DNA of 64,000 bases, taken from contig CM077161.1 in NCBI GenBank assembly GCA_039583875.1, forward strand, positions 60,765,885 to 60,829,884, given 5' to 3'. The DNA comes from Platanthera guangdongensis (taxonomy: Eukaryota > Streptophyta > Magnoliopsida > Asparagales > Orchidaceae). This document shows positions 47,155 through 57,991 of this stretch, in pieces. The notes under the pieces are model-generated. The model did no database searches and had not been told where the DNA came from. It saw only the letters and a list, made by a program, of their open reading frames with translations. Within the stretch, counting starts at the first letter, position 1. Every line of letters starts with the position of its first letter. Both the position numbers and the translations under genes were made by a program.

Positions 47155-48322
47155 GGGTGTACAACTTGAAAAATCAAGTTGTTGAAGAGTCTATTAATGT
47201 TATCTTTTATGAGTCATCAATGATTAACAATGAGATGCCAAGCTCATCTAGATCTGCAGGTGTAGAACTGGAGATGGACAACCTGAACATCAAGTACACT
47301 ATTCCAACTACACAAGGAAAAGATGACGATGTGAGCATTCCTGAAGAAGAATAAGGTACTCAAGATATGGCTGAAGACTAGCATGATCTAGCCACCGAAG
47401 TTCAAGGAGTTGAGGAAAGAATGCCTCCTGCTATCAGACATTGGAGGGATCATCCCAGAGACTTGATCATTGGAGATACAACCCAAGGGGTTACAACCAG
47501 GAGAAGAAGCCTCAACATTGTCATGTATTCTAGCTTTCTATCTCAGGTTGAACCAAAAAGATTTGAAGAGGCCAACATAGATCCATTTTGGATTGTGGTA
47601 ATGCAAGAAGAACTAAACCAGTTCAAGAGATATAATGTCTGGAAGATGGTTCCCAGACCACAAGAACACAACATCATTGAAACCAAGTGGATATATAGGA
47701 ACAAACTTGATGAAAATGGTGTTCTAATCAATAATAAGGCTAGACTTGTTGCCAAGGGATATAGACAAGAAAAAGGTATTAACTTCAATCAGACCTTTGC
47801 ACCAGTGGATATATTGGAAGCTATAAGGCTGTTCCTTGTATATGTTGTACATAAATGATTCGAGGTCTATCCAATGGATGTGAAGTCAACCTTCCTAAAT
47901 GGTGAACTGAAAGAAGAGGTCTACGTTGAGCAACCCTCGGTTTTGTCAATCCTAACTCTCCTGATTTTGTATTTAAGCTTATAAAAGCTTTGTATGGGTT
48001 GAAGCAAGCCCCCAGGGCATGGTTTGAAACCCTATCTAGCTTTCTCATTGAGAAAAAATTCTTAAGGGAAAAGATAGACAAGGAACTTCCCAAGGGAGGT
48101 TAAGGGTAAGATCATCCTAGTCCAAATTTTTGTAGATGACATAATTTTTGGGTATACTGATGATGACCTCTACACAAAGTTTGCTAAACTTATGCAAGGG
48201 AAATTTGAGATGAGTAGTATGGGTGAACTTAAGCTCTACTTGGGCCTCTAAGTAAGACAGTCTGAGAATAGATTATTTATCTCTCAGTCTAAGTTCTGCA
48301 CGGAGTTAATTAAAAGTTTGAA
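47155..48322 (+). pseudogene. Copia-C reverse transcriptase
   Basis: The IN tail ('RVYNLKNQVVEESINVI') leads to a spacer and then RT. Pieces seen are '[19 protein letters not shown]', '[20 protein letters not shown]', '[18 protein letters not shown]', '[17 protein letters not shown]', 'STFLNGELKEEVYVEQP' and 'ALYGLKQAPRAW'-like sequence. The catalytic box FVDDIIFG has its Asp codons at 48135-48140. Then comes 'GKFEMSSMGELKLYLGL'. Stops occur at 47352, 47379, 47856 and 48250, plus frame changes at 47940-48110. The N-terminal half is unusually readable. Confidence 0.88.
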
Positions 48323-49072
48323 ATGGAGAGTGCCTCCATAATGAAAACTCCTATGGGGTCAAATGTATCTTTAGACAAGGATGAAACTGGGAATCCTATT
48401 GATGAAACCTTGTATAGAGGCATAATTGGATCCCTCCTCTATCTTACTGCTAGTAGGCTAGACATCATGTATACTACATGTGTTTGTGCTAGATACCAGA
48501 CTTGCCCTAAAGAGTCTCACTATACTGCAGCTAAGAGAATCTTGAGATGTCTCAAGAGCACACCTGATCTGGGCCTACGGTAACCTAGGAATAGTGATTT
48601 TGAACTAACTAGGTATTCAGATGCAGACTCTACAAGCTGTAGAGAATATAGGAAAAGCACCTCTGGATCCAGTCAATTTCTAAGAAGAAGGCTTGTATTT
48701 TAGAGCAGTAAGAAATAAACCAGTGTTGCAATATCAATAGTACAATCAAAATACATCTCTGTTGGAAGTTATTATGCCCAGCTATTATGGATCCAAAATC
48801 ATCTTCAGGACTACAACTTCAAGATAAGTAGAACTCCTATGTACTGTGATTCTACTAATGCAATTCTTATTGCTAGGTATCCTGTCTCTCATAGAAGAAC
48901 TAAGCACATAGAAATTAGATATCATTTTATTAGAGAGCATGTGGAATATGAGGACATCATTCTTCAGTTTGTCCCCACATACCAGCAGGTGGCTGACATC
49001 TTCACCAAGCCACTAGATGAAGCCAAGTTCAACTCCTTCAAATTTGAATTAGGTATGATGAACTTAGCATAG
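48323..49072 (+). pseudogene. Copia-C RT tail and RNase H
   Basis: It reads 'GIIGSLLYLTASRLDIMYTT', 'HYTAAKRILRCLKSTPDLG', a stop at 48582, 'TRYSDADSTSCREYRKS' (RNase H start), then 'MYCDSTNAILIARYPVSH', 'TKHIEIRYHFIREHVEYED' and 'QQVADIFTKPLDEAKFNSF'. It ends at TAG 49070. The final 77 codons are uninterrupted. In most copia elements this would be the end of coding, but here more follows. Confidence 0.88.
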
Positions 49073-49129
49073 CTTCAGTTGCTCTACATCTATTTTAGTT
49101 GCAGGTGGTAGTTAACCATGCAAGAAAAT

Positions 49130-49420
49130 CAATAATTTATGGACCAAGTGTCCAGGCGTTGAATGCTCTGAGTTTAAGGGCTCAGACGTCGAGTGTGCTG
49201 AGTCAACAACATGCATCGAGTGCATCGAATTCACTCGACGCAAACATCCAAAGACTTATAATTTTGGCAAAGATACGAGATTAATCTCAACTGTTGATCT
49301 CCTCATGATACTCGAAAAAGGTATGCGCCTCTCCACATTCTCGAATTGAGGCATATATAAATAGATTGGTTTGTGCTTAGAACAAAATACACTATTCCTC
49401 GCCCTTCTCTGACCATTGCG
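49130..49420 (+). promoter_or_regulatory. LTR-like hairpin and TATA module between pol and the 3' frame
   Basis: The stretch 49153-49243 has degenerate palindromes of the LTR type ('gcgttgaatg', 'cgtcgagtg', 'attcactcgacgc'). TATATAAATAG follows at 49354-49364, 57 bp before an ATG at 49421. Order and motifs resemble the U3 of Sirevirus LTRs in miniature. It could be an internal promoter for the downstream frame, or a remnant of another LTR. Confidence 0.45.
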
Positions 49421-51728
49421 ATGAAACTACGAAAAACACAAAAATTCTACTGCACTCACAGAAGCAATGCGCCAAGGAGATTGGATTTTCTGTTCGAGGG
49501 TTCAGAGCTAGTTAGAAATGGATTCAAGGATGCGCTTGAATAATTTTAGCTAGTTCTTCATCTGTTACAGGTCGCAGACCTAGAATATGTTCTTTTAGAG
49601 CCCAGACTTCTTTGGAAGAGAGAAGTACTTAAGTTATACTGAACTGCTAAGGTTGACTCATCATCCGTTAAAATTAGGCCCTTTATCAGTGGAAATAAGG
49701 TCAAGGTTATATCTAAGAGACTGAGCAAGGCACTGCAACTGCCCAGATTCAGGGCATCTAATGAAGAAGATGAATTGGATCAATCTGATGTCAAAGTTGC
49801 CCTAAAGTGGTGTGGATTGTCAAAGCACACCATTTAATCATATCAATCTTGCAAAGAGAATTAAACCTAAAAGGAAAATTCCTTATAGATGTGGTTGGGA
49901 AGGCACTACTGTGCAAGACTTGTTATCATGCTAAAATTTCCAAGAAGATGTTTGAATTGATGGCAAGGATAATTCTTTCCAATAAGACAGATTGGAGAAG
50001 GGTTCTGTTTGATATAATTGTATAATGTATGCCAGAGCCAAACACGGGTAGAAATATATCTCTATCGCTGCACAACAGTGTTCCATGGATCCGTAACATA
50101 AGGCAAGGAACAAAAATCCATCATTTGAGAAGGATGGACTCAAAAATGCTTGATAGGTGGGACAGAGTTTTCTTTCCACATTCACAGTCTGGAGAAAAGA
50201 AGAAGAAGAATAAATCTATTTAGATTATTGAGCAATACACAGAGAGCAGCTCCTCTGAGAAGAGTGAAGAGGAGATACATAATCCTCAGCTCACGAAGTC
50301 CACTGAAGAAACCAGAAGAGACATGAGTGCTCAGGTTTCAATATCTTATGAACCTGCTATAAGGAATCAGTTGGCAAGAACACAGTCTGAAGAGATTAGA
50401 GCTGAAAGTCTGGAATTTCTGAGTGGACATGAAATAGAGAGCATATGTGCAGATGTTGTGGGGGGAGTCATCTCAAATGGGTGGTTCATTTGAGGGGGAT
50501 AATTCATAAATAACTGTTCCAGCTGAGGGGAGGCTATCCCATCTGTTGAAGAACAATTAGACACCTTCATTGAGAACCTGCAGAAAAGGATTGTTGAAAT
50601 GATAGAGGGTCCTGAAGTTGTTCTTCTCTATCCTCAAGATGAGGGGGAGCAAATTCTTGAGTGGACAATAGAATATGCTCCAGTCACTGCCACCTCAGAG
50701 CCACAAATTCCCATGGTAATGTTGAAGACCAAGATGTCACTAAGGACAAGGCACAAGTTGAGGGGGGGGGGAGATTCACCTTGAACTCCATGCTCATGAT
50801 ATTGAGCATGAGATTGTCTCAAATGAATCTGACAAAGACATTCCTACTGCTAATGTAAATGCAGCAGAACATTCTTCAGAATATATGATTCCTGAATCAG
50901 AAGAAAGGATTACTGCTAGGGATAGGGATGAGGAGGTATGTGACCAAGGCACATCAACTCAGGCTGATCAAATGTCCCCCTCCTTTCTAGACCAAGTTAA
51001 ATGTTTGCTAGATGATCAGAGAAGACAATTAGAACACTTCATTGATGAGTCCATCAAGGTAGTGAGGTAAGATCTTTCAAATTAAATAAATTCCATTAGG
51101 TTTGAAGTGAACCTGCTGAAAGCAAACACTGTAGCATTCTTCATGAGAGTTGCAACTGCTGTAACATACACTGAAAGCATGCTTCAACAGATTAGAAAAA
51201 CTCAAAATGACATTATTAAGAACCAGAACATAACATCTAGCAACATGGGGATGTTCCACAATGTCCAGAATAACTTAATGGATGCACACAGGCTCAATAT
51301 TGAAAGGGGAATGGATGCATGTACTCAAGTTCTAGATAACCATTTGCTCCAGGTCAAAGACCATGTCGCCAAAGGTATAAACTACCTAGATGTCTACTTA
51401 GTTATAGCCAGCTCCTCCCTGACTAAGAATACATCTGAAGAAGTCAGAAAGGGGGTGAAAGTAATGATAAAGGCTAATACTGAAAATACAGTTTGGATTA
51501 CTAATATCATTAGAGGCTCAATTGGTATTGATCCACTCCAATATGATAACATCAACCCTGCTCTAATTCCGAAAATTATGTATGGTGATCAATATGGTTC
51601 TGATCAGCGTGGTGGCCAATATGCTGATTAGAGTGGTGGCCAGTATGTTGAATAGAGTGGTACTTAGTGGGCTGAACCTTCAACTACTGATGTAATTTCT
51701 ACATTCAGCCCCACTGTTGAGCAGATTG
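49421..51728 (+). pseudogene. Copia-C envelope-like 3' region (Sirevirus ORF3-type), decayed
   Basis: A 40-codon frame starts at ATG 49421. Frames then shift repeatedly: 49807-50025 ('HHLISILQRELNLKGKFLID', 'SNKTDWRRVLFDIIV'), 50029-50223, 50599-50784 and 50885-51660. The last holds 'QIRKTQNDIIKNQN' and a long amphipathic, coiled-coil-like stretch. It ends in a short GGQY-type repeat where TAG replaces probable CAG. Purine tracts (GGGGGGAG, GAGGGGGAG) are scattered at 50460-50780. Position after RNase H and the coiled-coil end fit the envelope-like frames of some Sireviruses. No signal peptide or convincing membrane segment is visible. Similarity was judged by eye only. Confidence 0.6.
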
Positions 51729-53761
51729 TGTAACACCCCCTATCCGTCGCATAGTATATAGCAGTAGGTCCGGCCGGGGCCCGACGCCATATACCACAGA
51801 CAGACCGGGTGGTTACTTATGAAAACCATCCAACCAATCTCAACGTCCTACACAGAGCATTCTAGCAGAAGCAGTTATTAAAGGTTGTAAACAAGAACCC
51901 AGCAACGAAGCACGAATGTCCACTAGTACAAATTAGGAATGTTAAACAAAAATACCCAAAACCGGCCTTAAGGCCTTACAAAATGTTTCACTTGGATATT
52001 ACATGTTTTACAAACCACGGCACGCAGGCCGGTCATACATGAATAAAGCAGTAAACACTTCTACTTGGGCCTTCGAGGGCCAGCTTCGCAAAAAGGGCTT
52101 TAGCCCGCTATTGACCGCTTGGTCCAGCTGTACCTGCAAGCAACAAACCACCGCACGGTGGCAAAACAAGGCAACGGTCAGCAATGCTAACCAAATTATA
52201 ACGATCCCGCCCCCAACTCGGGGCGGCGATGCTCCTTCCCTGCATTTCATTAGCATAAGCGAGCAATTTATATAACCATAGCCATTTCATGACAGGCGTT
52301 GGCTCGCACGGCCACAAGCCCCGTGCACTTAGGGCACATTCTCGGTGAACCGGTCGATGTCACGTCAATTAAAGCCATTAACATTCCGGACTCACCACAG
52401 CCACTTAGACGGCCAAACCTATGAGCAATTTGTCTTCCTGGCCTGGGTCACGACAGTTTAAGCCATTGACCGCCGAAGACCCTCATCTATGCCAACAGTA
52501 AGTGCCACGTAACCTTAGGTCTCTTTAACCGAACGACATAAAGCGAGTACGGTTCCATCTAACCCGTGCTCACATCGCAACGACAATTTAAGCCATTTGC
52601 GCGGGTCAAACTTCCTCCGAGTCCCATTCTACCGCAAGTCACATAACCACGTTATGTTCAAGTTGGCTCTCAGGCCACCAAGTTGGCAAGATCTCGTATC
52701 CGCCCAGTTTTCCGGGTGCACCTTTGGGTTAGTCCCCAAGGCTCCCTGCTGCAATCTACCGCGTAGAAAACCCGAAAAATGACCAATAGCACGGAGTTTT
52801 CTCCGGCCTTATGCAATGCAACATCACCGATCCAGACTAACACGTCCGGGTAGGCTTTACACATCATGCCTATGTCCGTTCTCGCTTACGGACGCTAAAC
52901 AACGGGGACTTTACATATCTACCCGAAGGAATGCCTCCAACTCTCCGCAAACTCGCGAGAGCGGGCTTCCTATGCTAGGAAAGAGAGCTATTCGTGCTCA
53001 AGATGAGTATCGTTACCCTTGAGTTCCTCTTTGGTGCCATCGAAAAGTAATCGGATAGAAATCACCGCACTAGCGTTGCCTCCGTGGATCCGGAGTCGGC
53101 TTGCGATTCGGAGCTCCGAAGCTCCTCCAATGGCGGATCTAGCTCCTCTTCCACTCTTGGCTCTCCTCTTTCTCTAAGGACTTAGAGAGATGAAAAGTGA
53201 AGGAAAGTGATGGATTTCTAAGTCAACTCACGGGTATATCCTCTCAGGAACAACCCCCAGCCATTGGATCTCAACCTAAGAAAACGAACGGCTTTGATTC
53301 AGGGCTGAAATGCCCAATCTGGACCGAACACGGCCTGGAACACGCCCGTGTCCAGGGCCGTGTGCCGCATTCGCCGTCAAAATCGAATCTCCTGGAACCT
53401 CACACGGGTATCGAACACGCCCATGTTCGAGCTGACACGCCCGTGTTCCACTTCACACGGCCGTGTAGCCGGCCGTGTACCCCATGATTTTTCCCCATTT
53501 TCAACCCGAGCACTGCACGGGTTCTAGGACACGCCCGTGTCCGTGCCCGTGTCACATTGACACGCCTGGGACCCAGGCCGTGTACACGGGACACTTCGTC
53601 GAGGGAAGATTGACGACTTGATGACACGGCCTTGGACACGCCCGTGTCCTAGGCCGTGTGCCTTGACTCGACGATCGTCGAGTGAATCTCGACGACTCCC
53701 CGGGACGATCGTCGACACGGGTCGACACGCCCTACGACACACCCGTGTCGCAGGCCGTGTG
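51729..53761 (-). repeat. Gypsy-3 LTR, left piece
   Basis: It starts TGTAACACCCCCTATCCG and matches the Gypsy-2 LTRs base for base over most of its length. It stops at GTGTG (53757-53761), which is repeated at 62896-62900 beyond Gypsy-2. Palindromes of the ACACGCCCGTGT and CGACGATCGTCG type lie at 53330-53750. Open frames in this LTR are shared with the other copies and are not genes. Confidence 0.93.
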
Positions 53762-56068
53762 TGTAACACCCCCTATCCGTCGCATAGTATATAGCAGTAG
53801 GTCCGGCCGGGGCCCGACGTTATATACCACAGACAGACCGGGTGGTTACGTATGGAAACCATCCAACCAATCTCAACGTCCTACACAGAGCATTCTAGCG
53901 GAAGCAGTTTATAAGAGTTGTAAACCAGAACCCAACATAGGAGCATGAATGTCCACTAATACCAAAAGGAATGTTATACAAAAATACCCAAAACCGGCCT
54001 TAAGGCCTTACAAAGTGTTTCACTTGAAAATTACATGTTTTACGAACCACGGCACGCAGGCCGGTCATACATGAATAAAGCAGTAAACACTTCTACTTGG
54101 GCCTTCGAGGGCCAGCTTCGCAAAAAGGGCTTTAGCCCACTATTGACCGCTTGGTCCAGCTGCACCTGCAAGCAATAAACCACCGCACGGTGGCAAAACA
54201 AGGCAACGGTCAGCAATGCTGACCAAATTATAACGATCCCGCCCCCAACTCGGGGCGGCGATGCTCCTTCCCTGCATTTCATTAGCATAAGCGAGCAATG
54301 AATATATCCATAGCCATTTCAACACATACGTTGGCTCGCACGGCCACACGCCCCGTGCACTCAGGGCACATTCTCGGTGAACCGGTCGATGTCACGTCAA
54401 TTAAAGCCATTAACATTCCGGACTCACCACCGCCACTTAGACGGCCAAACCTATGAGCAATTTGTCTTCTTGGCATGGGTCACGTCAGTTTAAGCCATTG
54501 ACTGCCGAAGACTCACATCTATGCCAACGGCGAGTGCCACGTAACCTTAGGTCTCTCTAACCCGAACGACATAGAGCGGGTACGGTTCCATCTAACCCGT
54601 GCTCACATCGCAACGACAATTTAAGCCATTTGCGCGGGTCAAACTTTCGCCGAGTCCCATTCTATCGCAAGTCACATAACTCGGTTATGTACAAGTTGGC
54701 TCTCAGGCCACCAAGTTGGCAAGATCTCGTATCCGCCCAGTTTTCCGGGTGCACCTTTGGGTTAGTCCCCAAGGCTCCCTGCTGCAATCTACCGCGTAGA
54801 AAACCCGAAAACAACCAATAGCACGGAGTCTTCTCCAGCCTTATGCAATGCAACATCACCGATCCAGACTAAAATGTCCGGGTAGGCTTCACACATCATG
54901 CCTATGTCCGTTCTCGCATACGGACTCTAAACAACGGGGACTTCACATATCTACCCGAAGGAACGCCTCCAACTCTCCGCAAACTCGCGAGAGCGGGCTT
55001 CTTATGCTAGGAAAGAGAGCTATTCGTGCTCAAGATGAGGATCGTTACCCTTGAGTTCCTCTTTGGCGCCATTGAAAAGTAATCGGATGGAAATCACCGC
55101 ACTTGCGTTGCCTCCGTGGATCCGGAGTCGGCTCGCGATTCGGAGCTCTGAAGCTCCTCCAATGGCGGGATCTAGTTCTTCTTCCTCCAATGGCTCTCCT
55201 CTTTCTCCAAGGACTTGGAGAGATGATAAGGTAAGAAAGTGATGGATTTCTAAGTCAACTCACGGGTATATCCTCTCAGGAACAACCCCCAGCCGTTGGA
55301 TCTCAACCTAAGGAAACGAACGGCTTTGATTCGGGGCTGAAATGCCCAATCTGGACCGAACACGGCCTGGCACACGCCCGTGTCCAGGGCCGTGTGCCGC
55401 ATTCGCCGTCAAAATCGAATCTCCTGGACCCTCACACGGGTATCGAACACGCCCGTGTTCGAGCTGACACGCCCGTGTTCCACCTGACACGGCCGTGAGG
55501 CCGACCGTGTACCCCATGATTTTTCCCCTTTTCCAACCCGAGCACTGCACGGGTCCTAGGACACGCCCGTGTCCTTGCCCGTGTCACCTTGACACGCCTG
55601 GACCCCAGGCCGTGTACACGGTTTCGAGATTTCGTCGCGTGGAGATCGACGACTGGATGACACGGCCATGGACACGCCCGTGTCCTAGGCCGTGTGCCTT
55701 GTCTCGACGATCGTCGAGCAAATCTCGACGACTCCCCGGGACGATCATCGACACGGGTCGACACGCCCTGCGACACGCCCGTGTCGCAGGCTGTGTGCCC
55801 ATTCTCGACGAATCGTCGAGTATATCTCGACGATTTCACGGCTAAGTGTCGACACGGGTCGACACGCCCTGCGACACGCCCGTGTCGCAGGCCGTGTGCC
55901 CATTCTCAGCGAATCGTCGAGAAAATCTCGACGACTTCGCGGCTAAGTGTCGGCACACGCTTGACATGCCCTGGGACACGCCCGTGTCCCAGGCCGTGTG
56001 CCTTCAGCCAGAAACCAAAACTGGCCTAAAATGTCCCCCTTCACTTCTGTGAGTTTCGGGGCGTTACA
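53762..56068 (-). repeat. Gypsy-2 left LTR (3' LTR in element sense), complete
   Basis: It is 2307 bp, from TGTAACACCCCC to TTTCGGGGCGTTACA. The section 55320-56068, which is U3 in element sense, has no counterpart in the right LTR. It contains at least ten palindromic ACACGCCCGTGT/ACACGGCCGTGT motifs and several CGACGATCGTCG motifs. Confidence 0.95.
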
Positions 56069-56082
56069 ACTCTCCCCCTCTT
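56069..56082 (-). other. Gypsy-2 polypurine tract
   Basis: In element sense it reads AAGAGGGGGAGAGT immediately before the LTR start TGTAACGCCCC. Gypsy-3 has an identical tract at 63165-63178. Confidence 0.88.
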
Positions 56083-56103
56083 AAAAGAATTTCGTCCACG
56101 AAA

Positions 56104-56904
56104 TTATATATAAAGGAAAGACATGTATAAACTAAAATTTGTACCTGAGCGGAACAACTCCGGATACTCGTTAGGCATAGTCTGCTCTCGCTCCCAAGAG
56201 AGCTCCTCACGACCGCAATTGTCCCACCGGACCTTGACCATCCTGATCTCTTTATTGCGTAGCCGCTTGACCTCCGAGTCCTTGATCCGCACTGGCTTGA
56301 CTTTTGTCGATAGCCCACTATCCATCGGCACTTGATCAACCGCGATCACTTGCGTAGGCTCTTGCACCACATTCCGAAGCATCGAAATATGGAATGCATC
56401 ATGTAAACCACTTAGCTCCACTGAAAGCTTCAACCGATAGGCTGCTTCTCCAACTCGCTCCAAAACCTCAAACGGTCCAAGGTACCTCGGGCTTAGCTTT
56501 TTCAATCGTCGCACCCGCGAGACACCCTTGAACGGCTTGATCTTTAAGTATACATAATCTCCCACAGCGAACTCCACGTTCCTGTGCTTGGCATTATAGT
56601 ACTTTGCTTGCCGGTCCTGAGCGATAGGCAACCTCTCCCGAATGGTTCTCAGCAAAGAAGTAGCATCCTCCATTTCCGATCGCTTATATAACTTTGACTC
56701 ACCCGTTTCTAACCGAGACAACGGCGTGCGACATCTTCTACCGTATAGGGCCTCGAAGGGCGCCATCTGAATACTCGCTTGGTAGCTGTTATTGTATGCG
56801 AACTCCACCAAATAAAGGTGGTCTTCCCCAGTGCTTTCCAAAATCCAAGACACGCATGCAAAGCATGTCTTCCATGGTTCTATTGACCTTCTCTGTCTGC
56901 CCAT
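56104..56904 (-). pseudogene. Gypsy-2 integrase C-terminus with chromodomain-like tail
   Basis: An open frame of 266 codons. It contains the end of the IN core ('VEFAYNNSYQASIQMAPFEA', 'YGRRCRTPL'), 'RNVEFAVGDYVYLKI', the GPY/F module ('LSPRYLGPFEVLERV', 'AAYRLKL', 'LHDAFHISMLR') and the chromodomain-like tail ('VKRLRNKEIRMVKVRWDNC', 'ELSWEREQTM'). It overlaps the upstream IN frame by about 115 bp in another frame, which marks a frameshift near 56850. This is the best preserved part of the element, almost identical to the Gypsy-3 copy. Confidence 0.9.
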
Positions 56905-57596
56905 CTGTTTGCGGATGGGTGGCTGTGCTGAATTTCAACTTTGTTCCCAACATCTGTTGCACCAGCCTCCAATCATTGGACGTGAACCGCTCATCTCGGT
57001 CACTCACGATGCTGCGGGGCACACCATGAAGCCGTACTATATTATCCACATACAGCTTTGCCAGCTTCTCCACCGGATCATCCTTCCTATGCGGAATAAA
57101 ATGCGACACCTTCGTTAATCGATCCACGACCACCCAAATGGCGTCGTTCCCCTCTTTGCGACCTTGGCAAACCGTGCACAAAGTCCATAGAGATGTCGTC
57201 AAATTTCCACTCCGGAATAGGCAAGGACTTAAGAAATCCTCCCGGCTTTTGGCACTCCGCCTTTACCAAGGCACGGGTTTGGCACTTCGCTACGTATAGC
57301 GCCAAATCCTTTTTCAAACCCGGCCACCAACACAGTTTCTTCACATCACGGTACAACTTCGTGCTCCCCGGGTGAATCGAGTACTTGGTATGGTGTGCCT
57401 CGTACAACAACTCCACCCGCAAATTGCCCACACTTGGGACGCACAAACGACCGTCTCTCCGAAGCAATTCATCCTCCACGACGAATTGGGAATTTGACCC
57501 ACCCAGAGCCTCTACCATGAACTGCTTCAGCACTTGATTGCTTGTCCACACAAACGATCCCCAACGCCTCCAACTCTCGCACCAACCGCTCATCAT
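56789..57596 (-). pseudogene. Gypsy-2 integrase zinc domain and catalytic core
   Basis: The frame 57087-57596 holds the zinc-binding region, with 'AHHTKYSIHPGS' for the His pair. The second half reads 'AKCQTRALVKAEC', in which the CX2C pair is broken. It also holds 'ISMDFVHGLP' with the first catalytic Asp. After a frameshift at about 57140-57200, the frame 56789-57202 carries 'RSIVSDRDERFTSNDW' (Asp68 of that segment) and 'PQTDGQTEKVNRTME' (Glu104), separated by 35 residues. The triad is present, but the zinc domain and frame are damaged. Confidence 0.88.
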
Positions 57597-57991
57597 GCAC
57601 CGATAGACAATTGGCTCGAGCTGGGGCTTGGCGACTCACCGCGTCAGCAACCGCATTCCCTTTATCAGGCGCGTAGTGGATCTTGAATGTATAGTCTCCC
57701 AAGAACTGCATCCATCTACGCTGCCGTAAATTCGGATCCTTCTGATCAATCAGATACTTCACGCTCTTGTGACCGGCGTAGAGATCCATTTTCACACCGT
57801 ACACAATTATGCCTCCATAGCTTCAAGGCAACACTCACGGCCACTAACATCAGGTCATGGACCGGATAGTTCCTCTCGTGCACTTTTGGCTGTCTCGCGC
57901 CATACGCTATTACACGTTCGTGTTGCAGTGGTACGCAACCCAACTCGCTGCGCGAAGTATCGCTATTAAATCTCATACCCTGCGGTCCCAC
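57597..57991 (-). pseudogene. Gypsy-2 RNase H
   Basis: Recognisable pieces are 'ERVIAYGARQPKVHERNYP', 'LMLVAVSVALKLWRH', 'DPNLRQRRWMQFLGDY', 'HYAPDKGNAVADAVSR'. The usual YTDHKSL block reads 'LYAGHKSVKYL', so the Asp is replaced. Two frames are used, with a shift near 57790. Confidence 0.85.

Larger units (their letters stand above)
32635..51728 (+). mobile_element. Copia-C: Sirevirus with envelope-like region, heavily invaded
   Basis: It starts TGTTAGGTCCATTGATC at 32635, like the Copia-B LTR. The 5' LTR is 32635-34301 plus 39776-39968. Gag, PR, IN, RT and RNase H follow on the plus strand, then a decayed 3' frame at 49421-51728. Insertions inside it are a gag-only element (34302-39775), an unassigned insert (about 42275-42955) and a solo LTR (44566-47154). 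At 51729 Gypsy-3 interrupts it. The 3' LTR and right target duplication are beyond the window. Confidence 0.88.

Noticed and set aside
52003..55242. Recurrent open frames of 60-90 codons such as those at 52003-52275, 54040-54288, 60828-61076 and 61839-62030
   Set aside because: They recur in every copy of the Gypsy-2/3 LTR, are not bounded like genes and have no recognised domain.
55495..56052. Arg/Pro/Thr-rich open frames on both strands
   Set aside because: They arise from the ACACGCCCGTGT palindrome-rich LTR; GC-rich repeats lack stops.
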